Shown here: piece after piece, positions 1-8,403 of the stretch | Position numbering within the stretch: the stretch's first letter is position 1 | Layout: each line of letters begins with the position of its first letter | NCBI GenBank assembly: GCA_036488815.1 | Contig: DASXGX010000045.1 | Span: 12,205 to 76,204 of the forward strand | Length of the DNA: 64,000 nucleotides | Direction of reading: 5' to 3' | Source of the DNA: Roseiarcus sp036488815 | GTDB lineage: Bacteria > Pseudomonadota > Alphaproteobacteria > Rhizobiales > Beijerinckiaceae | Position numbers and translations under genes: made by a program | The notes under the pieces: generated by a model | Told to the model about the DNA's origin: nothing | Database searches by the model: none | Seen by the model: only the letters and a program-made list of their open reading frames with translations

Positions 1-41
1 TCTCCTGGTTCGACGGCGCCGAACAACCGAAGCGGCAATGA
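1..41 (+). CDS. C-terminal end of a gene upstream of the drug exporter, probably EmrA/HlyD-type adaptor (partial)
   Basis: The frame that stops with TGA at 39-41 encodes a short hydrophilic tail ending SWFDGAEQPKRQ, and the rest lies before the window. The stop overlaps the ATG of the next gene (ATGA at 38-41), so the two are translationally coupled. Since that gene is an EmrB-type exporter, which usually follows its membrane-fusion partner, EmrA/HlyD is the likely identity. This is inference from position; the visible residues are not diagnostic. Confidence 0.5.
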   Translation, partial: SWFDGAEQPKRQ

Positions 42-1585
42 GCGAGGCGCCTGCCGAGCAGATGGCGCCCGGCGTGCGCGCCATGCTGACGGTCTGCGTG
101 ATGATGGCGACCATCATGCAGGCGCTCGACACGACGATCGCCAACGTGGCCTTGCCCTATATGCAGGGCTCGCTGTCGACGACGCAGGATCAGGTCAACT
201 GGGTGTTGACCTCCTACATCGTCGCGGCCGCGATCATGACCTCGCCGCTCGGCTGGATGGCCGCGCGCTTCGGCCGCAAGAAGCTGTTCATCGTCTGCAC
301 CGCAGGGTTCACCGTCGCCTCCATGCTGTGCGGCGTGGCGCAGGGCATCGAGGAGATGGTCGGCTTCCGCCTCCTGCAGGGCGTGTTCGGCGCGGCTCTG
401 GTGCCGATCAGCCAGGCGGTGATGCTCGACGCCTATCCGCCGGCCAAGCGCGGCTCGGCGATGGCGATCTGGGGCATGGGCGTCATGCTCGGCCCGATCA
501 TGGGCCCGACGCTCGGCGGCTGGCTAACCGACAATTATACCTGGCGCTGGGTCTTCTTCGTCAACCTGCCGTTCGGCATTCTGACGGTCGCCGGCCTCTC
601 CGTCTTCATGCGCGAGAGCGCGACCCGGCGCGACGTGCCGTTTTCGTGGTTCGGCTTTCTCTCGCTGTCGCTCGGCATCGGCGCGCTTCAGATGATGTTG
701 GATCGCGGACAGGAGCAGAGCTGGTTTGAATCGACCGAGATCTGGGTCGAGGCCATTCTGGCTGTCGTCGGCTTCTACTTCTTCTTCGTCGACTCGCTCA
801 CCTCCAAGCGTCCCTTCATCGCGCTGGGCATCTTCCGCGATTGGAACTTCTCGATCGCGCTGATCTTCATGTTCCTGATCGGCATCATTCTCTTGGCGAC
901 GATGGCCCTGGTGACGCCGTTCATTCAGAACCTGCTCGGCTATCCCGTGCTGTCGAGCGGCTACCTGCTCGGCACGCGGGGAATCGGCACGTTCTTCGCG
1001 ATGATGATCGTCGGCCGACTGCTGGGCAAATACGACGCCAGGCTCCTGATCCTGATCGGATTGATCCTCGCGACCGGCTCGTTGTGGGTGATGGTCGGCT
1101 GGAATGAGGACGTCCCGGCTCGAACGATCGCCATTGATTCGGTCGTCCAGGGCGTCGGGCTCGGATTTGTCTTCGTGCCGCTCAACACCATCGCCTTCGC
1201 GACGCTGCCCGGCGCGATGCGCACCGAAGGCGCCGCGCTGTGGACGCTCATCCGCAACATCGGCTCGTCGGTCGGCATCTCCGTCGTCATCGCCGAGTTG
1301 ACCAATATGGTGACGACCTACCACAGCCAGTTGGTCGAACACGTCACGCCATTCAACGACGCCTTGCGGATGCCCAACGCGTTGCTTCTCGCCGGCCGCA
1401 GCCTCGGCAATCTCGCTTCGCTCGACGGGCTCGTGACGCAGCAGGCGGCGGTGATGGCCTATTCCAACGACTTCCTGCTGATGACGCTCGTTTCCCTCTG
1501 CGCATTTCCGCTGCTGGCGCTCATCCGCTCCCCCAAGGTCGTGGCGGCGGCCAAGCCGGACGATCATGCGGCGGTGATGGACTAA
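38..1585 (+). CDS. emrB: EmrB/QacA-type (DHA2) MFS drug exporter
   Basis: This is a 515-residue inner-membrane protein, the usual length for 14-helix DHA2 exporters, which expel hydrophobic drugs by proton antiport. The family signature LDTTIANVALP is at residues 30-40. The loop 2-3 motif GWMAARFGRKK is at about 72-82, and a motif-C-like glycine/proline helix (GPIMGPTLGGW) lies near 152-162. The start overlaps the stop of the preceding gene by four bases, which fits an EmrA-EmrB operon with an outer-membrane channel possibly further upstream. The substrate cannot be told from the sequence. The next gene runs the other way, so the operon ends here. Confidence 0.9.
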   Translation: MSEAPAEQMAPGVRAMLTVCVMMATIMQALDTTIANVALPYMQGSLSTTQDQVNWVLTSYIVAAAIMTSPLGWMAARFGRKKLFIVCTAGFTVASMLCGVAQGIEEMVGFRLLQGVFGAALVPISQAVMLDAYPPAKRGSAMAIWGMGVMLGPIMGPTLGGWLTDNYTWRWVFFVNLPFGILTVAGLSVFMRESATRRDVPFSWFGFLSLSLGIGALQMMLDRGQEQSWFESTEIWVEAILAVVGFYFFFVDSLTSKRPFIALGIFRDWNFSIALIFMFLIGIILLATMALVTPFIQNLLGYPVLSSGYLLGTRGIGTFFAMMIVGRLLGKYDARLLILIGLILATGSLWVMVGWNEDVPARTIAIDSVVQGVGLGFVFVPLNTIAFATLPGAMRTEGAALWTLIRNIGSSVGISVVIAELTNMVTTYHSQLVEHVTPFNDALRMPNALLLAGRSLGNLASLDGLVTQQAAVMAYSNDFLLMTLVSLCAFPLLALIRSPKVVAAAKPDDHAAVMD

Positions 1586-1614
1586 GGGATAAAATCATCC
1601 GCCTCAGTGCGCGC

Positions 1615-2700
1615 TCAACTCTCCTGCACGGTGAAGACGGAGCACGGGGACGCTATGCCCCGCAGCGCATGCGTTCCCAGCGGGATCAAAGCGATTTTGG
1701 TTTCGGCGGCCACCGCGCCCGAAACCAGGACGGCGCGATCGAGCGGCCGGCATAGCCGCTCCAGCCGAGCGACCAGATTGACGGCTGGGCCGATCGCCGT
1801 GAAGTCCAGCCGGTCGGCAGCGCCGATATTGCCCCATAGGATATCGCCGAGATGCACGGCCGCGCCAAAGGGCAACGGTGGCGCCCCCTGCTCTCGACGC
1901 GCGGCGTCGAGTTGCGCCATTCCGGCCCGTGCGGCGGCGACCGCGCTGAGCGCCGCGTCGCAGGCGGCGCCTGGCGAGCCTTGGTCGACAGGAAAGATCG
2001 CCAGCATGCCGTCGCCGATGAATTTCAGCACTTCGCCGCCGAAGGCGTGCACGGCGCCGGCAATGCGGTCGAACCAGGCGTCGAGGGCGGCGATGACCGC
2101 CGCCGGCGGCGCGGCCTCGGACAGCGCGGTGAAACCGCGCAGGTCGGCGTAGAGCAACGCCGCTCGAATGGTCTCCCCGACCCCGCGCCGCAGCGGAGCG
2201 GCCAGCACCCGCGCCGCGCTGCGCCGGCCGAGATAGGCCTCGAGGGCCGCGGTCAGCGTCGCCCGCGCCATCAGGGCGGCGAGCGGGGCCGACGCGAAAC
2301 GCGCGACATCGCGAAGGCGGTCGGATTCGGCCGGACTGAACGGACGCGGCCCGGTCCACCAGAGCAAAGGCCCGTCTGGCCCCGGCCCGACGGCATCCTC
2401 ATGCACTGGCCCGCCTCCGAGTCCGGACAGCCAGCCTCGTCCCGCATCGCCGGTCGACCCAGCGCCCGCAAGTCCTGCGCCCGCGAAGCCCAAAGCCTCG
2501 ATGACGGCGCCGGTCTCAGAGCGCCACAGCCAGGTGCGGCGGGCGATGATCGGATGCGGCGCCGCGATCGTCAGGGCGCCGCCGGAGAGCGGCAATCCGT
2601 CCCCGACCAGTCGCGCGCCGAGTTCGGCCAGGAATCGGTCGGCGTCCGGCGAGGCGCCGGCTGCGTCGACCAGCCAGGAAAGCGTCTGCGATAGCTGCAT
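1615..2700 (-). CDS. Class III adenylate/guanylate cyclase with an unassigned N-terminal domain
   Basis: This 361-residue protein has a C-terminal class III nucleotidyl cyclase domain from about residue 172. The two metal-binding aspartates are visible: D186 in LLYADLRGFT and D230 in KFIGDGMLAIF. The first ~160 residues contain no helix-rich membrane anchor and resemble a degenerate sensory region, though I cannot name the fold. The protein probably makes cAMP in the cytoplasm, since LD-type cyclases of rhizobia usually do, but the base-specificity residues were not resolved. It converges with the exporter gene and is divergent from the START-like gene at 2881. Confidence 0.85.
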   Translation of the reverse strand: MQLSQTLSWLVDAAGASPDADRFLAELGARLVGDGLPLSGGALTIAAPHPIIARRTWLWRSETGAVIEALGFAGAGLAGAGSTGDAGRGWLSGLGGGPVHEDAVGPGPDGPLLWWTGPRPFSPAESDRLRDVARFASAPLAALMARATLTAALEAYLGRRSAARVLAAPLRRGVGETIRAALLYADLRGFTALSEAAPPAAVIAALDAWFDRIAGAVHAFGGEVLKFIGDGMLAIFPVDQGSPGAACDAALSAVAAARAGMAQLDAARREQGAPPLPFGAAVHLGDILWGNIGAADRLDFTAIGPAVNLVARLERLCRPLDRAVLVSGAVAAETKIALIPLGTHALRGIASPCSVFTVQES

Positions 2701-2880
2701 GGTCCGATCATGCGGGCGACGCGATCGGTTGTCACCACTCGTGTCGAAGTTAACTCTTCGGCGCGGATATGCTTTGATGAGGCCCTACGCCCTACCCGCG
2801 CCTCCCGGCGTCCTGAGCCGCCTGCCGATGTCGAACGGCGCCGCCCTCGAGCGTCTTATCAATAACCAAGGAGGCTTCCG

Positions 2881-3339
2881 ATGAACGAAGCGCTCATAGT
2901 CCGGCGGGAGACCCAAATCGCCGCGCCTTGCGCCACCGTCTTCGCCTTTCTCACCGATCCGGAGAAAATCCTCCGCTGGATGGGCTCGGAGGCGACCACG
3001 GAGCCGCACCAAGGCGGACTCTATCTCGTCAGAGGCCTCGGCGTCCGCAACGCACGCGGCGCCTTCCGTGAGGTCGTGCCGGTCCATCGCCTCGCCTACA
3101 GCTTCGGTTGGGAAGGCAATGAGGCCATGCCGCCGGGGTCCAGCCTTGTCGAGATCGACCTGATCGACAAGGACGGCGGCACGCTGCTGCGCATGACCCA
3201 TACCGGACTGCCCAACGCCGAGGAATGCGCCGGCCACGCGCGAGGGTGGGCCCACTACATCGCCAGACTGGCCGTAGCCGCCACCGGCGGCGATCCGGGG
3301 CCGGATCGTGGTCCTCAGCCCAGCGGGAACAGCGAATGA
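2881..3339 (+). CDS. SRPBCC (START-like / AHSA1) domain protein
   Basis: The protein has 152 residues and a strong ribosome-binding site (AAGGAGG) nine bases before the ATG. It opens with a beta-strand and the typical AHSA1 pattern (ETQIAAPCATVFAFLTDPEK), continues with a W-x-x-SEATTEPHQGG-like region, and ends in a long helix containing GWAHYIARL. This matches the activator-of-Hsp90 homologue-1-like group of hydrophobic-ligand-binding proteins. The ligand and role are unknown. In bacteria such genes often sit beside an ArsR repressor, but none is seen here. A 180-base region separates it from the divergent cyclase gene and presumably carries both promoters. Confidence 0.8.
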   Translation: MNEALIVRRETQIAAPCATVFAFLTDPEKILRWMGSEATTEPHQGGLYLVRGLGVRNARGAFREVVPVHRLAYSFGWEGNEAMPPGSSLVEIDLIDKDGGTLLRMTHTGLPNAEECAGHARGWAHYIARLAVAATGGDPGPDRGPQPSGNSE

Positions 3340-3444
3340 CCGCCTAGCTCCTCGACCCGGCTGCGTTCCCCAGTTTGACGCCTAAGTTCACAGCGGACCG
3401 ATTGGCGTGCTTGTAATCCGGGATTCGCCATCCATATACCATCC

Positions 3445-3888
3445 ATGCGGATGGAGAGCCCGGTGGCCAGCAACCAACAAGCCCGCGAAAAAGGCGGCGA
3501 TTCCGAAAAGATCACGATCAATCTTGGCTATGTCGACCTCGGCCGCATCGACCTGCTGGTGCAGGAAGGATTCTACTCCAACCGCACTGACTTTATCCGG
3601 ACTGCAATTCGCAACCTGCTCGCAACGCACGCAGAGACCGTTACGAAGTCGATCGTACGGCACACCTTGGAACTTGGGTTGCGGGACTACAGTCGCGCCG
3701 ATCTCGAAGCGATCAGGGCAGCGGGAGAAAAACTTCGCGTCAGGGTAGTCGGGCTCGCCCGCATTGCTCCCGACGTGACCGCCGAACTCGCCCTCGCGAC
3801 GATCGAATCCATAACTGTCCTCGGCGCGCTCCAAGCCAGCGCGGAGGTCAAGGCGGCGCTAGCCCAGCGAACCAAGCTGGGCGGCTAG
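3445..3888 (+). CDS. CopG-like ribbon-helix-helix regulator
   Basis: The 147-residue product has a ribbon-helix-helix domain near its N-terminus. The strand KITINLGYVD covers about residues 22-31, followed by helix GRIDLLVQEG and then FYSNRTDFIRTAIRNLLA at about 43-60, a classic second helix with the S-N-R-T-D-F cap. The ~85 residues after it form an uncharacterised C-terminal region that may sense a ligand or oligomerise. The start is uncertain: ATG at 3445 or 3451, and no good ribosome-binding site precedes either. A polyester-type esterase gene follows in the same direction after a REP-like repeat, so a regulatory link is possible but unproven. Confidence 0.75.
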   Translation: MRMESPVASNQQAREKGGDSEKITINLGYVDLGRIDLLVQEGFYSNRTDFIRTAIRNLLATHAETVTKSIVRHTLELGLRDYSRADLEAIRAAGEKLRVRVVGLARIAPDVTAELALATIESITVLGALQASAEVKAALAQRTKLGG

Positions 3889-3912
3889 CGCCATTTGCAA
3901 ATGGGTTGGCGC
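3888..3912. promoter_or_regulatory. Nested palindrome just after the ribbon-helix-helix gene
   Basis: GCGCCA at 3888-3893 and TGGCGC at 3907-3912 are complementary, and inside them CCATTTGCAAATGG at 3891-3904 is a perfect 14-base palindrome. It overlaps the stop codon of the regulator gene. It could be a weak transcription terminator, since a poor T-run follows, or a symmetrical operator for a dimeric regulator. The sequence does not decide between them. Confidence 0.35.
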
Positions 3913-3916
3913 ACAC

Positions 3917-4023
3917 GTCATGGCCGGGCTTGTCCCGGCCAACCACGCGGCGCCGTCACATAGACCCTATGACGTTAGAATCGTCGGCTCGGCGTGGATG
4001 CCAGGCGCAAGGCCGGTCATGAC
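3917..4023. repeat. REP-like palindromic intergenic repeat (two inverted arms)
   Basis: The left arm (3917-3948) contains a perfect 8-bp hairpin, TGGCCGGG at 3921-3928 and CCCGGCCA at 3934-3941, with a CTTGT loop. The right arm (3992-4023) is its approximate reverse complement, matching at about 25 of 32 positions by hand comparison. The hairpin motif resembles the extragenic palindromes common in Bradyrhizobium and Rhodopseudomonas genomes (from memory, not searched). No second copy was noticed in this window. It lies between the ribbon-helix-helix gene and the esterase. Confidence 0.7.
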
Positions 4024-4089
4024 GAGAGAGCTGCTCGGCGCGGCGACCAGAATGCAGAAGGCGCTAGCGCGCTTGAAAGGAACACGCTC

Positions 4090-5358
4090 ATGAAAATCGA
4101 TTTCGCTGAGGCCATGCGGTTGGCCACGCTCTCAACTCGCGCGAACAACGTTATGAATGCGACGAAGATCATCCTGCAAGCCGTTTCAGGGCGGCCCGAA
4201 ATCAGCGATGACGATACAGCATCCTCGGATAGCCCGGTCGATGATCTGAAGGTGCATCCGACGCTGCGCTTGATCGAGCGGGATCCAGAACGCGAGAAGG
4301 ACTCCCGTGAAGGGCAGCCTGCGTCCGGCACGCCGACGAGTGCGAGGGCCGTCGCGGGCTTCCGGCCCCTTGAACGTTCAGCGCGCGCGCGAAAGCCGAT
4401 GGGCGAGGTCTTACGGACGTTGCGCGAAGGCCCGTTGGCGTCGCCCGGCTTCCTGGATGCAAAGCATGCCACTAAGCCTCCGGCAGTTCCGGAAGGCGCG
4501 CAATTCCTGACGCGATCCTTCACATGTGCGGCGGGGACGCGCGATTACAAACTCTACATTCCCGCCTCGGCGCCGGACGCTCCACGCGGCCTGATTGTGA
4601 TGCTGCACGGGTGCAAACAGGATCCAAACGATTTCGCTGTCGGCACGAACATGAACGCGATCGCCGAGTCCCGCGGTCTTTTGGTCGCCTATCCGAGCCA
4701 GGCGCGCTCCGCGAATGCGTCATCATGCTGGAACTGGTTCAATCCGGCCGACCAATTCCGCAACGCCGGGGAGCCCTCCATAATTGCGGGTCTCACGCGA
4801 GACATCGTCTCGGCGTTCGGCCTCGACCGCCGCAGCGTATTCGTGGCCGGCTTGTCTGCCGGCGGCGCGATGGCGGCGGTGATGGGCGAGACCTATCCCG
4901 ACCTCTTTGCCGCTGTCGGAGTTCATTCGGGTCTGGCTTACGGCTCCGCGAATGATGTGATGTCCGCCTTCGCGGCGATGCGAGGGCCCGCGGAGATTTC
5001 CTCGACTGAAAGGCTGAATGTCGCGTCGGATGAAAGGCCCCGCGTCCGCACGATCGTGTTTCATGGCGCGCGAGACCGAACGGTTCATCCCGCGAACGCC
5101 GACCGAATCGTCGAGGTCGCTCGCTCGCAATTGGAGATCGAGCCTCATCGACTCGATAGCAAAGGTGTCGCGGGCGCGCGTCAGTACACGAGCACGGCGT
5201 TCTTCGACTCCGATGGCGTTCCGGTCGTTGAACTCTGGCGGATCACCGGCGCCGGCCACGCCTGGTCTGGCGGAAATCCCAACGGATCGTTCGCGGATTC
5301 AAAAGGCCCCGACGCCTCTGCTGAGATGGTCCGGTTTTTCCTGGCGGATGCCCGTTGA
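4090..5358 (+). CDS. PHB depolymerase family esterase (LpqC-like)
   Basis: This is a 422-residue alpha/beta hydrolase of the esterase PHB depolymerase family (short-chain polyester or feruloyl-ester cleavage). The lipase box GLSAGG places the nucleophile at S256. D329 in GARDRTVHP and H390 in GAGHAWSGG complete the triad. The oxyanion segment is VMLHGCKQDPNDFA. About 130 residues of polar, low-complexity sequence precede the catalytic domain, with no clear signal peptide, so a cytoplasmic enzyme is likely. The ATG at 4090 is chosen because AAAGGA lies a few bases upstream; an in-frame start at 3994 has no such site. The actual substrate is not shown. Confidence 0.85.
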   Translation: MKIDFAEAMRLATLSTRANNVMNATKIILQAVSGRPEISDDDTASSDSPVDDLKVHPTLRLIERDPEREKDSREGQPASGTPTSARAVAGFRPLERSARARKPMGEVLRTLREGPLASPGFLDAKHATKPPAVPEGAQFLTRSFTCAAGTRDYKLYIPASAPDAPRGLIVMLHGCKQDPNDFAVGTNMNAIAESRGLLVAYPSQARSANASSCWNWFNPADQFRNAGEPSIIAGLTRDIVSAFGLDRRSVFVAGLSAGGAMAAVMGETYPDLFAAVGVHSGLAYGSANDVMSAFAAMRGPAEISSTERLNVASDERPRVRTIVFHGARDRTVHPANADRIVEVARSQLEIEPHRLDSKGVAGARQYTSTAFFDSDGVPVVELWRITGAGHAWSGGNPNGSFADSKGPDASAEMVRFFLADAR

Positions 5359-5392
5359 CCGTGGAGCCGCCGCCAAGGGTCCCGTTGTCGCG

Positions 5393-6076
5393 CTATTCGC
5401 TCGATCCGCGCGCGCTCAAGAACGCCCGCATGTGAAAGCCCGCCTGCTCCGGCCGCTGCGCATATTCAGCGCCGATCGGACAGGCGCGGCGCGCGAGGCA
5501 ACCACCGCTCATGCACGCGCTCCCCTCTTCCTTGCGCAGATGCGCGGCGCAGGCCGCGACGTCGTAGCCGCTCGTGGCGAAGGCGCCGACGGGACATGCG
5601 GAAAGGCACGGTCGGGACACGCAAGTTTCGCACGGGCTCGCGCGAACTTCGTGGGGCGGAATCGCGATTGGCCGCGGGAAGGCGAGCGCGCCGCGGTAAC
5701 TGTGCCACAGGCCATAGTCCGGATGGATCAGGAGGCCGAGCGGCGAGGCGTGGACCGTTTCGGCGCGCAACGCCCAGCGCTGGAAGGGCCAGTACGGCGG
5801 ACCGCCGAAGGGAAAGAGCGGCCTCGCGCCAATCTCGACCGCGAGCGCATCGATGACGCGGCGGCTCCAGCGATCAAGCGGATCGGCTTTGTCATCGCGC
5901 GCTTCGGGCGAGGCTGCGAAGGCGTCCCAGCCCTGTGGGCCGGCGGCGCCGACGAGGACGATCGCGGCGATACCGTCGAGGCCGTTCGACCGGTCGGCGT
6001 CCTCGAGCGCAAAGGCGCCGCGTGCGGCGAGGCCGCGAGCTTCGATCGCCGAGACAATCCGCGCCAGCGCAAGCAT
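5393..6076 (-). CDS. 4Fe-4S ferredoxin-domain protein
   Basis: This 227-residue cytoplasmic protein has eight cysteines in its last third. C149, C152, C157 and C161-P form a CX2CX4CX3CP motif, and C176, C188, C193 and C199-P could bind a second cluster. The N-terminal ~140 residues have no motif I recognise, although the arrangement recalls small relatives of epoxyqueuosine reductase (QueG) that lack its cobalamin domain. It lies 40 bases downstream of fabH on the same strand and is probably co-transcribed with plsX-fabH. In many alphaproteobacteria ihfA occupies this place. Function unknown; electron transfer or a radical reaction is possible. Confidence 0.7.
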   Translation of the reverse strand: MLALARIVSAIEARGLAARGAFALEDADRSNGLDGIAAIVLVGAAGPQGWDAFAASPEARDDKADPLDRWSRRVIDALAVEIGARPLFPFGGPPYWPFQRWALRAETVHASPLGLLIHPDYGLWHSYRGALAFPRPIAIPPHEVRASPCETCVSRPCLSACPVGAFATSGYDVAACAAHLRKEEGSACMSGGCLARRACPIGAEYAQRPEQAGFHMRAFLSARGSSE

Positions 6077-6116
6077 CGTGTCTCTCAGGCGTGCCCCAAT
6101 CCTAGGTGAAGGGCGC

Positions 6117-7103
6117 TCACCAGCGGATCAGCGCGGCGCCCCAGGTAAAGCCGCCGCCCATCGCCTCGATCATCACGAGATCGCCCTTCTTGATGCGCCC
6201 ATCGCGCACAGCGACGTTGAGGGCCAGCGGAATCGAGGCGGCGGAGGTGTTGCCGTGCTGATCGACGGTGACGACCACCTTTTCGCGCGCAAGGCCGAGC
6301 TTGTCGGCGGAGGCGTCGATGATGCGGCGATTGGCCTGATGCGGCACGAACCAGTCGATGTCGTCGGCGCCGACTTTCGCCTCGTCGAAACACGCGCGGA
6401 TGACGTCGGTGACCATGCCGACGGCGTGCTTGAAGACTTCCTTGCCTTCCATCCTGAGGTGGCCCACCGTTTTGGTGGTCGAGGGGCCGCCGTCGACGTA
6501 GAGCTTGGCGCGATGTCGCCCGTCTGAGCGCAACTTGCTGCATATGACCCCGGCCGAATGCAGATCGCCGTCGCTCTCCACCGCCTCGAGCACAATCGCT
6601 CCGGCGCCGTCGCCGAACAGGACGCAGGTCGCGCGGTCGGACCAGTCGAGCAGGCGCGAGAAGGTCTCCGCGCCGATCACCAGCGCGCGCTTATGCGAGC
6701 CGGAGACGAGGAACTTGTCGGCCGTCGTCACGGCGAAGACGAAGCCGGAACACACCGCCTGGAGATCGAATCCGGCTCCGTGCGTCATGCCCAGACGGTC
6801 CTGAACCTGCGTTGCGACGGAGGGAAAGGTGTAGTCCGGCGTGGAGGTCGCGACGACGACGAGGTCGATGTCCGCCGGCGTGAGCCCGGCGTCGGCGAGG
6901 GCGGCCTCGGCCGCTTTGGCGGCAAGCGTCGAGGTCGTCTCGTCCTCCGCCGCGATGTGGCGCTGGCGAATGCCGGTGCGCTGCTGGATCCATTCGTCGC
7001 TGGTGTCGACGATCGTCGCCATTTCGGCGTTGCTGATCATGCGCTTCGGCAGATAAGAGCCGATGCCTCTGACGACGGAGCGGAGTTTGGTGACGGTATT
7101 CAA
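6117..7103 (-). CDS. fabH: Beta-ketoacyl-ACP synthase III (FabH)
   Basis: FabH starts fatty-acid synthesis by condensing acetyl-CoA with malonyl-ACP in the cytoplasm. The catalytic cysteine is in LQAVCSGFVFAV (about C118), the histidine in FVPHQANRRI and the asparagine in HGNTSAASIP; the C-terminal GGGFTWGAALIRW is typical. About 328 residues is normal. No ATG fits: I chose the TTG at 7103 because GGGAAG lies seven bases upstream, but a TTG at 7118 would add five residues. It lies 27 bases after plsX on the same strand, the standard plsX-fabH pair linking phospholipid and fatty-acid synthesis. Confidence 0.93.
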   Translation of the reverse strand: MNTVTKLRSVVRGIGSYLPKRMISNAEMATIVDTSDEWIQQRTGIRQRHIAAEDETTSTLAAKAAEAALADAGLTPADIDLVVVATSTPDYTFPSVATQVQDRLGMTHGAGFDLQAVCSGFVFAVTTADKFLVSGSHKRALVIGAETFSRLLDWSDRATCVLFGDGAGAIVLEAVESDGDLHSAGVICSKLRSDGRHRAKLYVDGGPSTTKTVGHLRMEGKEVFKHAVGMVTDVIRACFDEAKVGADDIDWFVPHQANRRIIDASADKLGLAREKVVVTVDQHGNTSAASIPLALNVAVRDGRIKKGDLVMIEAMGGGFTWGAALIRW

Positions 7104-7130
7104 CGGCGTTCTTCCCAAGGGCGCATGAGG

Positions 7131-8186
7131 TCACGAGACCGCGGGAGCCGCGGCGCGAGTCCGCGCTTCGTTCGCTTGAGCGATCATATCGCGAATCTTC
7201 CCCAATAATTCTTGACGCACCATGTCGTAGCCGACCTCGATTGCGCCAGCGTAACTTTCAGCGTCCGCGCCCCCATGGCTCTTGATGACGACGCCGTCAA
7301 GCCCGAGGAAAACGCCGCCGTTGACCCTGCCTGGATCCATTTTCTCGCGCAGGGCCCGGAAGGCGTCCCGCGCGAGGAGATAACCGAGGCGCGACAGCAA
7401 GCTATGGCCCATCGCGTCGCGGATGTATTGGCCGATCTGCTTGGCGGTGCCCTCGGCGGTTTTCAGCGCGATGTTGCCCGTGAAGCCCTCGGTGACGATC
7501 ACGTCGACGGTTCCCTTGCCGAGATCGTCGCCCTCGACGAAGCCGTGATACTGCATATGAGGCAGCGCCGTCTCGCGCAGGACCCGCCCGGCCGTCTTGA
7601 CCTCCTCGATGCCCTTGATCTCCTCGACGCCGACATTGAGAAGGCCGACCGTCGGGCTGTCAATGTCGAAGACAATGCGCGCCATGGCCGCGCCCATGAT
7701 CGCCAGATCGATGAGGTGCTCGGCGTCCGCGCCGATCGAAGCGCCGACGTCCAGCACAATCGATTCGCCTCGCACCGTCGGCCACATCGCCGCGATCGCC
7801 GGCCGCTCGATCAGCGGCATCGTGTGCAGGCACACTTTGGCCATCGCCATCAGCGCCCCCGTGTTGCCGGCCGAAACGACGCAATCCGCCTCGCCCTTTT
7901 TCACCGCCTCGATCGCCATCCACATTGACGATGAGCGTCGTCCGGAGCGCAGCGCCTGGCTGGGCTTGTCCGTCATTTTGATTGCGACGTCGCAATGGAC
8001 GAATCGCGACTTGCGCGCCAGCGCCGCGCGCGCCCGCAGCAGCGGCGCAACCGCCTTCTGATCCCCGTAGATGATGAACTCGACGTCCGGCCGTCGCTCA
8101 AGCGCGATCGCCGCCGCATCCAGGACCACCGAGGGTCCATGGTCTCCCCCCATGGCGTCGAGCGCTATGCGAATGTCCGTGTTCAT
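7131..8186 (-). CDS. plsX: Phosphate acyltransferase PlsX
   Basis: PlsX converts acyl-ACP to acyl-phosphate for glycerol-3-phosphate acylation by PlsY at the membrane. The 351-residue product begins with the family signature IALDAMGGDHGP, and later shows SAGNTGALMAMA and VTEGFTGNIALKTAEG. The ATG at 8186 puts this signature six residues from the start, as in other PlsX proteins, so longer forms are unlikely. It is the first gene of a plsX-fabH operon. DUF177 and rpmF, which often precede plsX, are absent, and the upstream neighbour is a divergent amidase gene. Confidence 0.94.
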   Translation of the reverse strand: MNTDIRIALDAMGGDHGPSVVLDAAAIALERRPDVEFIIYGDQKAVAPLLRARAALARKSRFVHCDVAIKMTDKPSQALRSGRRSSSMWMAIEAVKKGEADCVVSAGNTGALMAMAKVCLHTMPLIERPAIAAMWPTVRGESIVLDVGASIGADAEHLIDLAIMGAAMARIVFDIDSPTVGLLNVGVEEIKGIEEVKTAGRVLRETALPHMQYHGFVEGDDLGKGTVDVIVTEGFTGNIALKTAEGTAKQIGQYIRDAMGHSLLSRLGYLLARDAFRALREKMDPGRVNGGVFLGLDGVVIKSHGGADAESYAGAIEVGYDMVRQELLGKIRDMIAQANEARTRAAAPAVS

Positions 8187-8403
8187 CCAAACGTTGATCC
8201 TGCCTGCTCCCCAGCTTGGCGCGCGGGACAATAGCCGCTTCGCCGCGCAAGGCAAACGTCGCGCATAAAGGGACGGTTCATTTGACCAAATTGCGGCTCT
8301 GTGCGCGTCAGCGCGCGCGATTTGGGTTGCTGGCGCCGGCGATTCCCCCGACAATCGCGCCGCGGGCGGCTCGCGAACGGGCGCGCTTTCCGAAGGGGCG
8401 AAC

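Noticed and set aside
8187..8403. A promoter for the divergent plsX and amidase genes
   Set aside because: The 217 bases are GC-rich, and no convincing -35/-10 pair was found for either direction.
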